Assembly (NCBI GenBank): GCA_022508265.1
Contig: JAFLVP010000001.1
Location: 62,001-126,000, forward strand
Source: Clostridiales bacterium
Lineage (GTDB): Bacteria > Bacillota > Clostridia > Christensenellales > Borkfalkiaceae
Length of the DNA: 64,000 nucleotides
Direction of reading: 5' to 3'
Shown: piece by piece, positions 42,201-50,052 of the stretch
How the letters are laid out: each line of letters opens with the position of its first letter
How positions within the stretch are numbered: position 1 is the stretch's first letter
The notes under the pieces: generated by a model
Database searches by the model: none
Told to the model about the DNA's origin: nothing
What the model saw: the letters and a program-made list of their open reading frames with translations, nothing else
Made by a program: the position numbers and the translations under genes

Positions 42201-43801
42201 AAAGCGTTTTGGACGACTGTATTGCGCTTGGTATTCCCGAAAAGCACCTCGTCTGGCACTACCGCTCCCAACACGAGAGTCTTATTGCGTTTTCCAATAT
42301 CAATTATTATTCGGGCAAGCTTTGCACCTTCCCCTCGCCCGACGCGCTCGCGTCAAGGGTAAGCTTTAAGTTTGTTGAAAACGGCGTGTACGAAAGAGGG
42401 CTTTCAAAGTGCAACAGGGCGGAGGCGGAGGCGCTCGTTACGGAAGTTATAGGGCGGCTCAAGGACGAAAAGCTCCGTCAAAACAGCATAGGGATAGTCA
42501 CTTTCAGCACCCCGCAGCAGCTTTTAATTGAGAAAATGCTGACAAAAGCCATAATTGCAAACAAGCTTGAGGAGGCGGCGTACGAGCGCGAAGAACCCGT
42601 ATTTGTAAAAAATCTTGAAAACGTTCAGGGCGACGAAAGGGATATAATTCTCTTTTCAGTGTGCTACGGACCCGATAAGGGAGGCAAGGTTTCGCTCAAT
42701 TTCGGACCTTTAAACCAAATCGGCGGTTGGCGCAGACTAAACGTCGCACTATCGCGTGCAAGGGAGGCAATGGTTGTGTTCTCATCGATGAGATATTCGG
42801 CAATAGACCTTTCGCGCACTGCCTCGCGCGGGGTTGCGGGGCTTAAAGCCTTTTTGGAATTTGCCGAAAAGGGCACGGCGAGCCTGCCCTCTTTAAAGAG
42901 CGAAATTGCGGGAAGCCAAACCATAAATAAATTTATTTCTGACGAGCTGAAAGCCTGCGGCTACGAGTGCCGTTCGGGCGTAGGCGTTTCGGACTTCAAG
43001 ATAGACGTTGCCGTTTCAGACCCCCTAAATAAAGGCAATTTCGTACTTGCAATTCTGACGGACGGAACGAACAGGTTCTCCGTAAAAGACCGCACGGTTA
43101 TGCAGATTCAAGCCTTAAAAAGGAGCGGCTGGAACGTTTATAAGCTTTATACTATTAACTTTTTCAACAACCCAAAGCGTGAAATCAAAAAGATAAAGGA
43201 GCTTTTGGATAAGCTCACGCAGAGGGAAGCGGCGGCTTTAAATTTCAAAAAGCCCTACCGCACGGCAAGGCTCAAAAGAAAGGCGCAAAACCCCGCATAT
43301 ATTCTTTCGGGGGAGCACGACGGAGAAATTATGCGCGTCATAAGGCGGGTTGTGGAGGCGGAGGAGCCCATTTCCACACAGTTTTTAATTAAGCGCACGC
43401 TCTCCGTCTACGGCATAGCAAATTGCGGGAAAAGGCTTGAAAGAAAGCTGAAAAAGCTCATTGACGGATGCAAATTTTTAAGTTGTGAAATGATAGGCAA
43501 TACCTATATATACCGCACGGAAAAGCACTTTAAGTTTAATAAATTCAGGGTGGAGGAGGACACCTCACTGCGCTCCGCCGACACCGACTATACCCCGTTT
43601 GATATAATTTCGCTCGTAAAAGATATGCTTGCAAGCAAGGTAAGTATGTACTCGGACGAGCTCGCCCCCGCTCTTTTAAAGGAGCTCAAAGTACCCAAAG
43701 CAAGCGGAAAGCTCATAAAGCTTATAAATTCGTGTACCGAGGAGGGGATAAAAAGAGGCTTATTTATCCGCAGTCCGTCGGACAGAATTTCACTTGCTTA
43801 A
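39275..43801 (+). CDS. Giant DUF4011/DUF3320-type superfamily 1 helicase with REase-like domain
   Basis: The protein has 1508 residues from ATG 39275 (AGAGGAAAG upstream). The N-terminal DUF4011-like part has WQRRLIDLSLKNNALHFRF. The helicase has VLHGPPGTGKSQTITNIIAN (Walker A near residue 310), LFVAQKQAALQVVKRRL, then, after a long helical insertion, MVIFDEASQIPTCEAVPAL, GDPKQMPPTAFF, HYRSQHESLIAFSN and NVALSRAREAMVVF. Next is a small restriction-nuclease-like fold (VGVSDFKIDVAVSDP, LAILTDG), then a DUF3320-like end (EPISTQFLIKRTLSVYGI). In related proteins the second motif reads E-C-D-G; here it is L-T-D-G, so cleavage may be lost. Function is unclear, perhaps DNA repair or defence. Confidence 0.87.
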   Translation: MAEINEQYKFEQKISKEECWQRRLIDLSLKNNALHFRFWRDCLHIFSADISAFCASLENCNKYTLSITPSPEYAKFGDLSSKNSAELINLEMKSAKMRCYSPADGFEEVVSTLIRKARSGEEEAGTNTLYLALGFLKWRQSGDGEDKFAPIVLLPARLRRQKNLGIILEAGEECEVNSTLIEFLKKEYEIDLREANFKGLSPQQIISLFRAKTAHITGCIVYEDIYLAQFTFAKYAMWADIKNNINIFRKNPLVASLLDGKNRLSNNGVGDISEDGSDPSSILTPLPCDSTQFSAIAESAMGTTFVLHGPPGTGKSQTITNIIANALESGKRVLFVAQKQAALQVVKRRLEYIGLGEFCLELHSGKTANKGEIVRSIEDTLALSSDFDESAYFAAAEKFKEIRRTLIEPVYALHKKRRLGVSVCEGIENYLKNKGAPDILNIESSFYDGLTQRRLEECESMLIAAQAAAKECGGVYRSPFKGVNLTECDKKTRFSVLCSSNAVLTELKHLKNCLNIFLDAFNQKISRLTCKKLENLIAICKTLQEGSLCEFFDLGEEELHKFYNASLKYDGEIEAWFKRFKSFPDISKYLPEMQCEIKKWDENYRSSRTLLAVLKKINRCTNAPLQESEEFKWIKCAYGIERTKEELFSVGLSSAFTGFGGINRRKRAEFMRPLYEFHTLCFKTFKDYNANSFNGVCANYKDVLDPVISGLISAAERFTDCLREHLDIIKAEKVSADEDLFDYYTKKCSALIENIDMLPAWCKYKATESSLRGIGLTFIADAIESGKISGEQILSSFRRNIYRNFVQTSIAADECLCSFSAGVQDENASAFEKLLEEFYDLTRKKIRKSLISRLPINQAEGEIATEIANFQRKIKGNLRKFKLRELFYEIPALLKVVSPCVLMSPETVSKFLPADTELFDMVIFDEASQIPTCEAVPALARAKSAIIVGDPKQMPPTAFFAGTVQDGEYPEIEDLESVLDDCIALGIPEKHLVWHYRSQHESLIAFSNINYYSGKLCTFPSPDALASRVSFKFVENGVYERGLSKCNRAEAEALVTEVIGRLKDEKLRQNSIGIVTFSTPQQLLIEKMLTKAIIANKLEEAAYEREEPVFVKNLENVQGDERDIILFSVCYGPDKGGKVSLNFGPLNQIGGWRRLNVALSRAREAMVVFSSMRYSAIDLSRTASRGVAGLKAFLEFAEKGTASLPSLKSEIAGSQTINKFISDELKACGYECRSGVGVSDFKIDVAVSDPLNKGNFVLAILTDGTNRFSVKDRTVMQIQALKRSGWNVYKLYTINFFNNPKREIKKIKELLDKLTQREAAALNFKKPYRTARLKRKAQNPAYILSGEHDGEIMRVIRRVVEAEEPISTQFLIKRTLSVYGIANCGKRLERKLKKLIDGCKFLSCEMIGNTYIYRTEKHFKFNKFRVEEDTSLRSADTDYTPFDIISLVKDMLASKVSMYSDELAPALLKELKVPKASGKLIKLINSCTEEGIKRGLFIRSPSDRISLA

Positions 43802-43818
43802 ATATCCCAAAAAACTAC

Positions 43819-43852
43819 ATGCGCCCCAATGGTTGATTCCATTGGGGCGCAT
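43819..43852 (-). terminator. Terminator of the asd-dapA-dapB operon
   Basis: A 14-base stem, ATGCGCCCCAATGG against CCATTGGGGCGCAT. The T run lies on the minus-strand side (A6 at 43809-43814), so it mainly ends the minus-strand transcript. Confidence 0.75.
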
Positions 43853-43874
43853 ATATGCTGCAGTTATTGAGGTT

Positions 43875-44624
43875 TTATGGGTTTTCTAAGACGTCCGTCA
43901 TATCGTATTTGCCGGCGGGTTTTCCTACTATCCATTTCGCCGCTTTAACAGCGCCTGCGGCAAAGACTTTTTTTGACCTCGCCGAGTGTGAGAGAGTTAT
44001 AATTTCGTCCTCGCCTGCAAACAGTACCTCGTGTTCGCCCACGATGGTCCCGCCCCGCACCGCGTGAATACCTATCTCTTTTCCGCGCTTGCCTACTATG
44101 CCGTCGCGCCCGTTCAGATACTCCTTTTTATCCCCGAAAGCCGAGTTTGCGCCCTCCGCAAGCATTAAAGCCGTGCCCGAGGGTGCGTCCGCTTTCCTGT
44201 TGTGGTGCTTTTCGATTATCTCTATATCGAAATTCTCCCCGAGCGCCTCGGCGGTCTTTTTTACGAGCTTTACAAGCAAATTCACCCCAAGCGAGAAATT
44301 CGCCGTCTTGAATACGGGAATTTTCTTTGCGCACCCGTCGATATAATCGAGCTGTTCGGTAGAATACCCCGTCGTAGCCAAAACGACGGGGATATTGTGC
44401 TCTATCGCCCACTCCATTTCGCTTTTTAAAACGGAGGGGGAGGAGAAGTCTATAATTGCGTCGGCGCTTTCTTTAATATCTTCAAAGCTCTTATATACCG
44501 GAACGCTCGCTTTGCCGCTTGAACCCGTATCCACGCCGCAGACTATTTCCGCCCCGTCCGTTGATAAAAGCTCGAAAACATTTTGTCCCATTTTGCCGCA
44601 TATGCCGCATATTATAATTTTCAT
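43875..44624 (-). CDS. dapB: 4-hydroxy-tetrahydrodipicolinate reductase
   Basis: The 249-residue enzyme reduces the DapA product with NAD(P)H in lysine/diaminopimelate synthesis. It has GICGKMGQNVFEL (dinucleotide loop), IIDFSSPSVL, ATTGYSTEQL, ANFSLGVNLL, and EKHHNRKADAPSGTAL, the DapB catalytic signature with His and Lys. It starts four bases inside the dapA end. Its product pathway also yields dipicolinate for spores. Confidence 0.96.
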   Translation of the reverse strand: MKIIICGICGKMGQNVFELLSTDGAEIVCGVDTGSSGKASVPVYKSFEDIKESADAIIDFSSPSVLKSEMEWAIEHNIPVVLATTGYSTEQLDYIDGCAKKIPVFKTANFSLGVNLLVKLVKKTAEALGENFDIEIIEKHHNRKADAPSGTALMLAEGANSAFGDKKEYLNGRDGIVGKRGKEIGIHAVRGGTIVGEHEVLFAGEDEIITLSHSARSKKVFAAGAVKAAKWIVGKPAGKYDMTDVLENP

Positions 44625-45508
44625 ACGGTTTTCAACCCCAAATTTTTCATTGCGTTCAATAAAATCGCCTTGTTTTTATCTTCGAGCCCGGTCAGGGGGG
44701 AGCGTGGAGCGCCAACGTCAAAACCCAAATAATTGCAAGCCGCTTTCACGGGGATAGGGTTTACTTCCGAAAAGCAAGCGTAAGTTAAGGGAAGTAATTT
44801 GTCCTCAACCTCGTTGGCGTCTTTGAGATTGTTTTGCTTTATGAGTGTGTAAACCTTTTTGACAAGCTCGGGTGCGATATTCGAAACGACCGAGATAACT
44901 CCCGCGCCGCCCACTGCAAGTATGGGAAGATTTAGCGCGTCCTCGCCCGAATACAGGTCGCATTTTCCGCGAATTCTGCGCATAATTTCGCAGACCTGCG
45001 CCATATTTCCGCTCGCCTCTTTAATTCCCGCCATATTGGGGATATCCGCAAGCCTTTCAGCAGTTTCGGGCAGGATGTTTACCCCCGTGCGCGAGGGCAC
45101 GTTGTATGCGATTACGGGAATACTTACCGCGTTGCAAATTTCTTTATAGTATACGTAAAGCCCTTCCTGTGTGCACTTGTTGTAGTAGGGGGTAACCGCA
45201 AGAACGCCGTCCGCGCCCAGATTTTGCGCCGTTTTTGAGGCGGCTACTGCCTTTTTAGTGTCGTTGCTGCCAGTGCCGACAATAATTTTAACCCGCCCGT
45301 TCGCTTTTTTTACCGTATATTTTATGACCTCGGTCTTTTCGTCCTCTGTCATGGTTGAGGGCTCGCCCGTCGTGCCTAAAATTACGAGCGCGTCAACCCC
45401 GCCCGCAATCTGAAATTCAATCAGCCTGCCAAGTTCAACCGAATTTACGCCGTTACTGTCAAACGGCGTTATCATGGCGGTTGCAACGCCATTAAAAAAG
45501 TTAATCAT
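44621..45508 (-). CDS. dapA: 4-hydroxy-tetrahydrodipicolinate synthase
   Basis: The 295-residue TIM-barrel lyase condenses aspartate semialdehyde with pyruvate. It has GVATAMITPFDSNGVN, LGTTGEPSTMTEDEK, VTPYYNKCTQEGLYVYYKEI with the conserved Tyr, YNVPSRTGVNI, and GIKEASGNMAQV with the Schiff-base Lys. It overlaps asd by eight bases and dapB by four. Confidence 0.96.
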   Translation of the reverse strand: MINFFNGVATAMITPFDSNGVNSVELGRLIEFQIAGGVDALVILGTTGEPSTMTEDEKTEVIKYTVKKANGRVKIIVGTGSNDTKKAVAASKTAQNLGADGVLAVTPYYNKCTQEGLYVYYKEICNAVSIPVIAYNVPSRTGVNILPETAERLADIPNMAGIKEASGNMAQVCEIMRRIRGKCDLYSGEDALNLPILAVGGAGVISVVSNIAPELVKKVYTLIKQNNLKDANEVEDKLLPLTYACFSEVNPIPVKAACNYLGFDVGAPRSPLTGLEDKNKAILLNAMKNLGLKTV

Positions 45509-46598
45509 TTAAATCCCCTTTTTCAGTAATAAATCCTTTCGAAACCAAAAGTTCGGCAAGAAGTACTGCGCCGCCCGCCGCTCCGCGTACGGTGTTGTGC
45601 GACAGACCTATAAATTTCCAATCGAACACGCTGTCCTCCCGCAGCCTGCCCGCGCTTACCGCCATGCCCTGCTCCAAATTTCTGTCAAGGCGGGGCTGGG
45701 GTCTGTCGTCCTCGTCGAAATAGTGTATAAGTTGCTTGGGTGCGGAGTGCAGCTTAAGCCTTTGAGGCTCGCCCGAGTACTCCTTCCAAGCCTGCAAAAT
45801 CTGCTCTTTTGCGGGCTTATTTTCAAAGCTTACAAAACAAGCCGCCGTATGCCCGTCGGAAACGGGAACTCTGAGGCACTGCGCCGAAATTGCAGGGGAG
45901 GCGGCGGAAACAATCTCGCCGCCGCGCACCGTACCCCAAATTTTAAGGGGTTCTTGCCGGCTCTTTTCCTCCTCGCCTCCGATATAGGGAATTATATTGT
46001 CATAAATTTCGGGCATCGTTTCAAAAGTTGCGCCCGCACCCGATATAGCCTGATAGGTGCACACGGCAACCTCTTTAATGCCGAATTCTTTCAAAGGATG
46101 CAAGAGGGGCACGTAGGATTGCAGAGAACAGTTGCTCTTTACTGCAATAAAACCCCGCTTTGTTCCAAGACGCTTGCGCTGAAAGTTTATAACTTCGAGG
46201 TGGTCGGCGTTTACTTCGGGAATAATCATGGGTACGTCGGGAGTAAATCTGTGCGCCGAATTGTTGGAAACGACGGGGCACTCCGATTTTGCGTACGCAT
46301 ATTCAAGCTCTTTGAGCTTATCCTTCGGCATATTTACCGCGCAGAACACGAAATCGCACTTCGAGGCAATTTTTTGTCTGTCTGCCTCTGCGTCCAGAAC
46401 GGGAATATTTGCAAATTTTTCGGGCACAGGTTCGGAAAAATTCCATTTTTTTACGGCGTTTTTATAGCTCTTCCCCGCAGAAGAGGGCGACGCCGCAAGA
46501 CATACGACGTTGAAAAGGGGATGGTCCTTTAAAAGAAGCAGAAATCTCTGCCCCACCGTACCTGTTGCGCCTATGACGCCTACGTCAAGCTTTTTCAT
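45501..46598 (-). CDS. asd: Aspartate-semialdehyde dehydrogenase (archaeal/fungal-type)
   Basis: The 365-residue enzyme reduces aspartyl phosphate to the semialdehyde, the branch substrate for DapA. It has VGVIGATGTVGQRFL, SPSSAGKSY, VVSNNSAHRF, VKSNCSLQSYVPLLHPL with the catalytic Cys, AISGAGATFE and VPVSDGHTAACFVSF. The 360-residue length and these variants fit the archaeal/yeast-type subgroup rather than the classical E. coli form, which is known in some Clostridia. First gene of the operon. Confidence 0.93.
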   Translation of the reverse strand: MKKLDVGVIGATGTVGQRFLLLLKDHPLFNVVCLAASPSSAGKSYKNAVKKWNFSEPVPEKFANIPVLDAEADRQKIASKCDFVFCAVNMPKDKLKELEYAYAKSECPVVSNNSAHRFTPDVPMIIPEVNADHLEVINFQRKRLGTKRGFIAVKSNCSLQSYVPLLHPLKEFGIKEVAVCTYQAISGAGATFETMPEIYDNIIPYIGGEEEKSRQEPLKIWGTVRGGEIVSAASPAISAQCLRVPVSDGHTAACFVSFENKPAKEQILQAWKEYSGEPQRLKLHSAPKQLIHYFDEDDRPQPRLDRNLEQGMAVSAGRLREDSVFDWKFIGLSHNTVRGAAGGAVLLAELLVSKGFITEKGDLND

Positions 46599-46713
46599 AA
46601 TTTCATCTCCGAATTATAATGTAAAGAAAAAGACCTTTATAACCAAATTTTTAAAATTTGAAAAATTAACAGCATAAAGGTTACAATTTTTGTGAACTTG
46701 ATATAAAAAGTGT

Positions 46714-46742
46714 TTGACAACTATTACGGTTTTTTGTAAAAT
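46714..46742 (+). promoter_or_regulatory. Strong promoter of the surface protein gene
   Basis: TTGACA (46714-46719), 17-base spacer, TAAAAT (46737-46742). The leader is about 70 bases. An in-frame TTG at 46714 is part of the -35 and cannot be the start. Confidence 0.8.
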
Positions 46743-46815
46743 AGTTCAGTACAACTATCACTGTGTGGGTTGTAAATATATACTTGGCGCACTTGGGCGC
46801 AATCGAGAGCAGACT

Positions 46816-49503
46816 ATGGCTTACAAAAAAGTTAAATCTCTATTATTGATAATTCTTTCCTGCCTTATGGCGGTGTGTATCTTTACGGCGCTACTGCCCA
46901 TAAAGACCGCAGCGGCGGACAGGTCGGTAACTATTAACGGTTCGAGTATATTCTATACCTCGGGCGATTATGCTGCCGTCTGGGCACACGAAGAGGAGTA
47001 CGACGAGGAATTGGAAGCCCCCGAATATTATACTATGTTCGTTCTGTGGGACAGTACCAGCTCGATAAATTACAGAAAGCACCTCGCGTACAGCTGGATA
47101 GAAAACGATGCCGACGAGAGCTGGGATAAAGCTACCGACACTTCTTCCGACGACGAAGAAGGCGATGGCGAGACCGAAGCAACTCCCGTAATTGCCGAGC
47201 TCACTCCCAAGGCGGGCTGGTTCAATATGGAGATAGGCTTTGAGAGCTATAACTTCAAAAAGTTTATCATAACCTTTGAAAGTCAGCAGTACGTTCAGAC
47301 CAAGGACGGCAAGACCTCAAACTACGTAATTTTCTATCCCAACGAAGACAATACCGGCGTAAGAGCGGTCATAAGCGGCAACGTTGAAGACGCTCCCTCG
47401 GGCGACGAGGCGGTGCTCGACGGACACATCACTATTGAGTTTACCGAGGCTATTCAGGGCGGATACAAGGTTCTTGTCTCGGATAAAGACGGACATACCG
47501 CAACCGGCGAATTTGAAAACGTCGGTTACACCTATTCGAGATATTCCTCGTCTACGACGACGCCCGTAACGCCTCTCTCTTTCAAAGCCGAATTCGAAGA
47601 AAAGGACGAGGACGGCGAGTCGGAGGACGGCGAGACCTACGACAACGACAGAGCGCGCATGGTTTTGTACCGCCTCAACGGACAGAGCTTCAGAATAGGT
47701 ACCTATAAAAAAGCAGAAGTCTTCGACGAGGACGGTGAGGTCAAAGTTGTAGACTTTGAAAAGAATTACAGAAAATTCTATGTGTTAAACGGTAGGGAGT
47801 ACGTAAGATGTAACGACCCCGTACCCAACAAGGATGTAACTTATTACAATTACACCCACGGCACAACGGAGGAAGACGGACACCGCAGGGGCGGTACCGT
47901 AAACGACAACGCTCCCCCCGTAATCTGCTTCAGCACAGGCATTTCCCACGTGGGAATCGGCAAAGAGCTTCCCTTCGACTATCAGCTTATCGACGTCTTG
48001 GCGTCCTCACCCAGTGCCGACACATATTATTATATGCTTACGGACGCGCAAGTGAACGACCCCGATTTCAACCCCGACAATTGCGCGAAAAAAAATCTCT
48101 TCCGCCTGGTTACGGACAGCGACAACCAGTATATGGAGCCGCACGCAAACCACTACGCTCCCAACGAAAATGAAGTAGGCGCATACGACGGGGAAAACTT
48201 CAAGGTCGTTGCGGCAGTAAAGGTTTATCTCAAGCTCTACGATACGAGAACGGAAAGTATAAACCAGACCACCTATGTGCTTTTGGATTGGTTCGTGAAC
48301 GAAAACAACCTTGTCACGGTAAAAAATCTCGAAGGCAAGGACAACAAATTTATTGCAGTAGCTAACGACGAAATCGGTGTTTCCTTTGCATATACCAAGA
48401 ACGGCGAAAGCAACACCGAAGATCAGGATTGGAAGGATATCTTAGCCGCTTATCAGGAACTCGTTGACGAGGCGGCAAAGGACCTTAAAGCGGGCAGCAA
48501 GAACTATTTCTATCTTCCAGCACTTGACAATATCGAGTACGGCGACGGCAAGACGGGAAGTCTTTTAGCCGACAACGTAACCGCGTACACCGATTTGAGC
48601 TTCAACGTTTACTATAACAACGGCTCCAACGGCAACACCACAACTCAAAAGAGCAACGCACTCTCGATTAACCTTACCAAGGCCGGCAGATATATCTTCA
48701 CGATATACGCAACCGACAAGAACAGCAATCCCATGTATTATTATAAGAAAGAGGGAGCGGAGAACGAGAAGAAGACCTTCACCGCTTCGAATATATGGAG
48801 TATGCGCGAGAGCAAGAAGAACACCGAATACGAGAACACGAAGGACTTTCTGCCCTGGTTCACTTTCAACGTAGAGGCCGCCGAGATTGAAATCGAAGAC
48901 CCCGGCGAGCGCGAGGCAGCGTTCGTAGGCACCAAATATACGTCTATATCCTTTGACATAAACGCCGTTTCATATGAGCGCAAGTACGAGCTGTACCGCT
49001 TCGACAACGACATTTATTACAAGGACAACGGCGAGGCATTGACCTACGAGCAGTTTATGAAGCTCAAGGGCGAGTACCTTGACGAAAACGGAGAGAATTA
49101 CCATCCCGAGTGGTTTACTGAAATTCCCGCGGCAAACTCGCTTACGGCGGGCTCCGACGAATATGACGAATTCTATAAATACGGTTGGAACAACTCATCT
49201 CCCGAGTTCGTACCGCAGGACGCAAACACTTTCTACGTTGTAAAGCTTACGGTAACAAGTACAGTGGACAACCTCGAACCCAAGACGGCGTACATGGGAA
49301 TAAGCGCTTCGGCAAAGATAAGCGCGCTCCAGGGCGAGGACACCTGGCTGCAGGACAATATGACCTCAATTATACTGCTTTCAATCGCAGGCGCGTCGCT
49401 CATCGGCATAATTCTTCTTCTCGTCATCAAACCCAAGGACAAGGGCGACATAGACGAACAGTTCGAAGTTGAAAAACCCAATAAAAAAGCAAAAAATAAA
49501 TAA
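46816..49503 (+). CDS. Large membrane-anchored surface protein, function unknown
   Basis: The protein has 895 residues from ATG 46816. A Sec signal peptide (KKVKSLLLIILSCLMAVCIF, cleavage after TAAA) leads to a long extracellular region rich in Asp, Glu, Tyr and Asn. Segments such as FEEKDEDGESEDGE and several beta-rich stretches suggest Ig-like or carbohydrate-binding folds, though none is clear. At the end a membrane helix (TSIILLSIAGASLIGIILLL) is followed by a charged tail ending PNKKAKNK. There is no LPXTG motif. It has its own strong promoter and tandem terminators, so it is probably an abundant envelope protein. Confidence 0.75.
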   Translation: MAYKKVKSLLLIILSCLMAVCIFTALLPIKTAAADRSVTINGSSIFYTSGDYAAVWAHEEEYDEELEAPEYYTMFVLWDSTSSINYRKHLAYSWIENDADESWDKATDTSSDDEEGDGETEATPVIAELTPKAGWFNMEIGFESYNFKKFIITFESQQYVQTKDGKTSNYVIFYPNEDNTGVRAVISGNVEDAPSGDEAVLDGHITIEFTEAIQGGYKVLVSDKDGHTATGEFENVGYTYSRYSSSTTTPVTPLSFKAEFEEKDEDGESEDGETYDNDRARMVLYRLNGQSFRIGTYKKAEVFDEDGEVKVVDFEKNYRKFYVLNGREYVRCNDPVPNKDVTYYNYTHGTTEEDGHRRGGTVNDNAPPVICFSTGISHVGIGKELPFDYQLIDVLASSPSADTYYYMLTDAQVNDPDFNPDNCAKKNLFRLVTDSDNQYMEPHANHYAPNENEVGAYDGENFKVVAAVKVYLKLYDTRTESINQTTYVLLDWFVNENNLVTVKNLEGKDNKFIAVANDEIGVSFAYTKNGESNTEDQDWKDILAAYQELVDEAAKDLKAGSKNYFYLPALDNIEYGDGKTGSLLADNVTAYTDLSFNVYYNNGSNGNTTTQKSNALSINLTKAGRYIFTIYATDKNSNPMYYYKKEGAENEKKTFTASNIWSMRESKKNTEYENTKDFLPWFTFNVEAAEIEIEDPGEREAAFVGTKYTSISFDINAVSYERKYELYRFDNDIYYKDNGEALTYEQFMKLKGEYLDENGENYHPEWFTEIPAANSLTAGSDEYDEFYKYGWNNSSPEFVPQDANTFYVVKLTVTSTVDNLEPKTAYMGISASAKISALQGEDTWLQDNMTSIILLSIAGASLIGIILLLVIKPKDKGDIDEQFEVEKPNKKAKNK

Positions 49504-49507
49504 TGTA

Positions 49508-49573
49508 AAAGGCGGGGTAAGTCCCCGCCTTTATTTATGATACCGCCCCCGCGTACCCGCGGGGGCGGTATTT
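49508..49573 (+). terminator. Tandem terminators after the surface protein gene
   Basis: First stem AAAGGCGGGG/CCCCGCCTTT (49508-49532). Second stem ATACCGCCCCCGC/GCGGGGGCGGTAT (49540-49571), followed by TT. Two strong hairpins in series suggest a heavily transcribed gene. Confidence 0.75.
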
Positions 49574-49629
49574 AATTTAAATTTAAAAATGCGCCTTTAA
49601 AGAAAGTTTTTAAAAAATTATAAAAAGCG

Positions 49630-49658
49630 TTGACAAATCATATAATATATATTATTAT
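49630..49658 (+). promoter_or_regulatory. Promoter of the metal-efflux operon
   Basis: TTGACA (49630-49635), 17-base spacer, TATTAT (49653-49658). Confidence 0.75.
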
Positions 49659-49667
49659 GTTATTATC

Positions 49668-49687
49668 ATATGAATAATAGTTCATAT
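49668..49687 (+). promoter_or_regulatory. ArsR/SmtB-type operator
   Basis: A perfect inverted repeat, ATATGAA, six bases, TTCATAT, just after the -10 and over the likely transcription start. It has the size and position of an ArsR-family operator, so the regulator downstream probably represses its own operon until metal binds. Confidence 0.8.
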
Positions 49688-49704
49688 ATAAGGAAAGTAC
49701 AGAA

Positions 49705-50052
49705 ATGGATATCAATCAGGAAGATTTACACGAGGCGCGTGTTAAGACGGTGGTTTCATCGATGCCGTCGGATGGCGCAATTTCGGAAATGGGCGCAAGA
49801 TTTAAAGTTATAAGCGAGCCCTCCCGCCTTAAAATACTGCTCGCACTTTCCGCGGGTGAATTGTGCGTAGAACACATTACCGAGGCGGTTGGAGGCAATC
49901 AGAGCGCCGTTTCGCACCAGCTTCGCACTCTTAAAGACAACCGCATAGTAAAGTGCCGCAGAGAGGGCAAAAAGGTGTTGTATTCAATCTCCGACGGGCA
50001 TATTCTGACCATGATTGAAATGGCAAAGGAGCACTTGGACTGCAATGATTAA
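49705..50052 (+). CDS. ArsR/SmtB-family metal-sensing repressor
   Basis: The 115-residue winged-helix protein has FKVISEPSRLKILLAL, LCVEHITEAVGGNQSAVSHQLRTLKDNRIV (recognition helix) and GKKVLYSISDGHILTMIEMAKEHL. The last helix carries D-x-H and, ten residues on, E-H, the alpha-5 zinc/cobalt site of CzrA/SmtB-type sensors. ELCVEH also places a Cys near alpha-3, which could add a cadmium site. AAGGAAAG precedes the ATG. It overlaps the efflux ATPase by eight bases. Confidence 0.9.
   Translation: MDINQEDLHEARVKTVVSSMPSDGAISEMGARFKVISEPSRLKILLALSAGELCVEHITEAVGGNQSAVSHQLRTLKDNRIVKCRREGKKVLYSISDGHILTMIEMAKEHLDCND

Noticed and set aside
43819..43852. Terminator for the giant helicase on the plus strand
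   Set aside because: No T run follows on the plus strand; the T tract is on the minus side, fitting dapB.
46714..46815. N-terminal extension of the surface protein from TTG 46714
   Set aside because: The codons coincide with the promoter -35 and -10, and the signal peptide begins at 46816.
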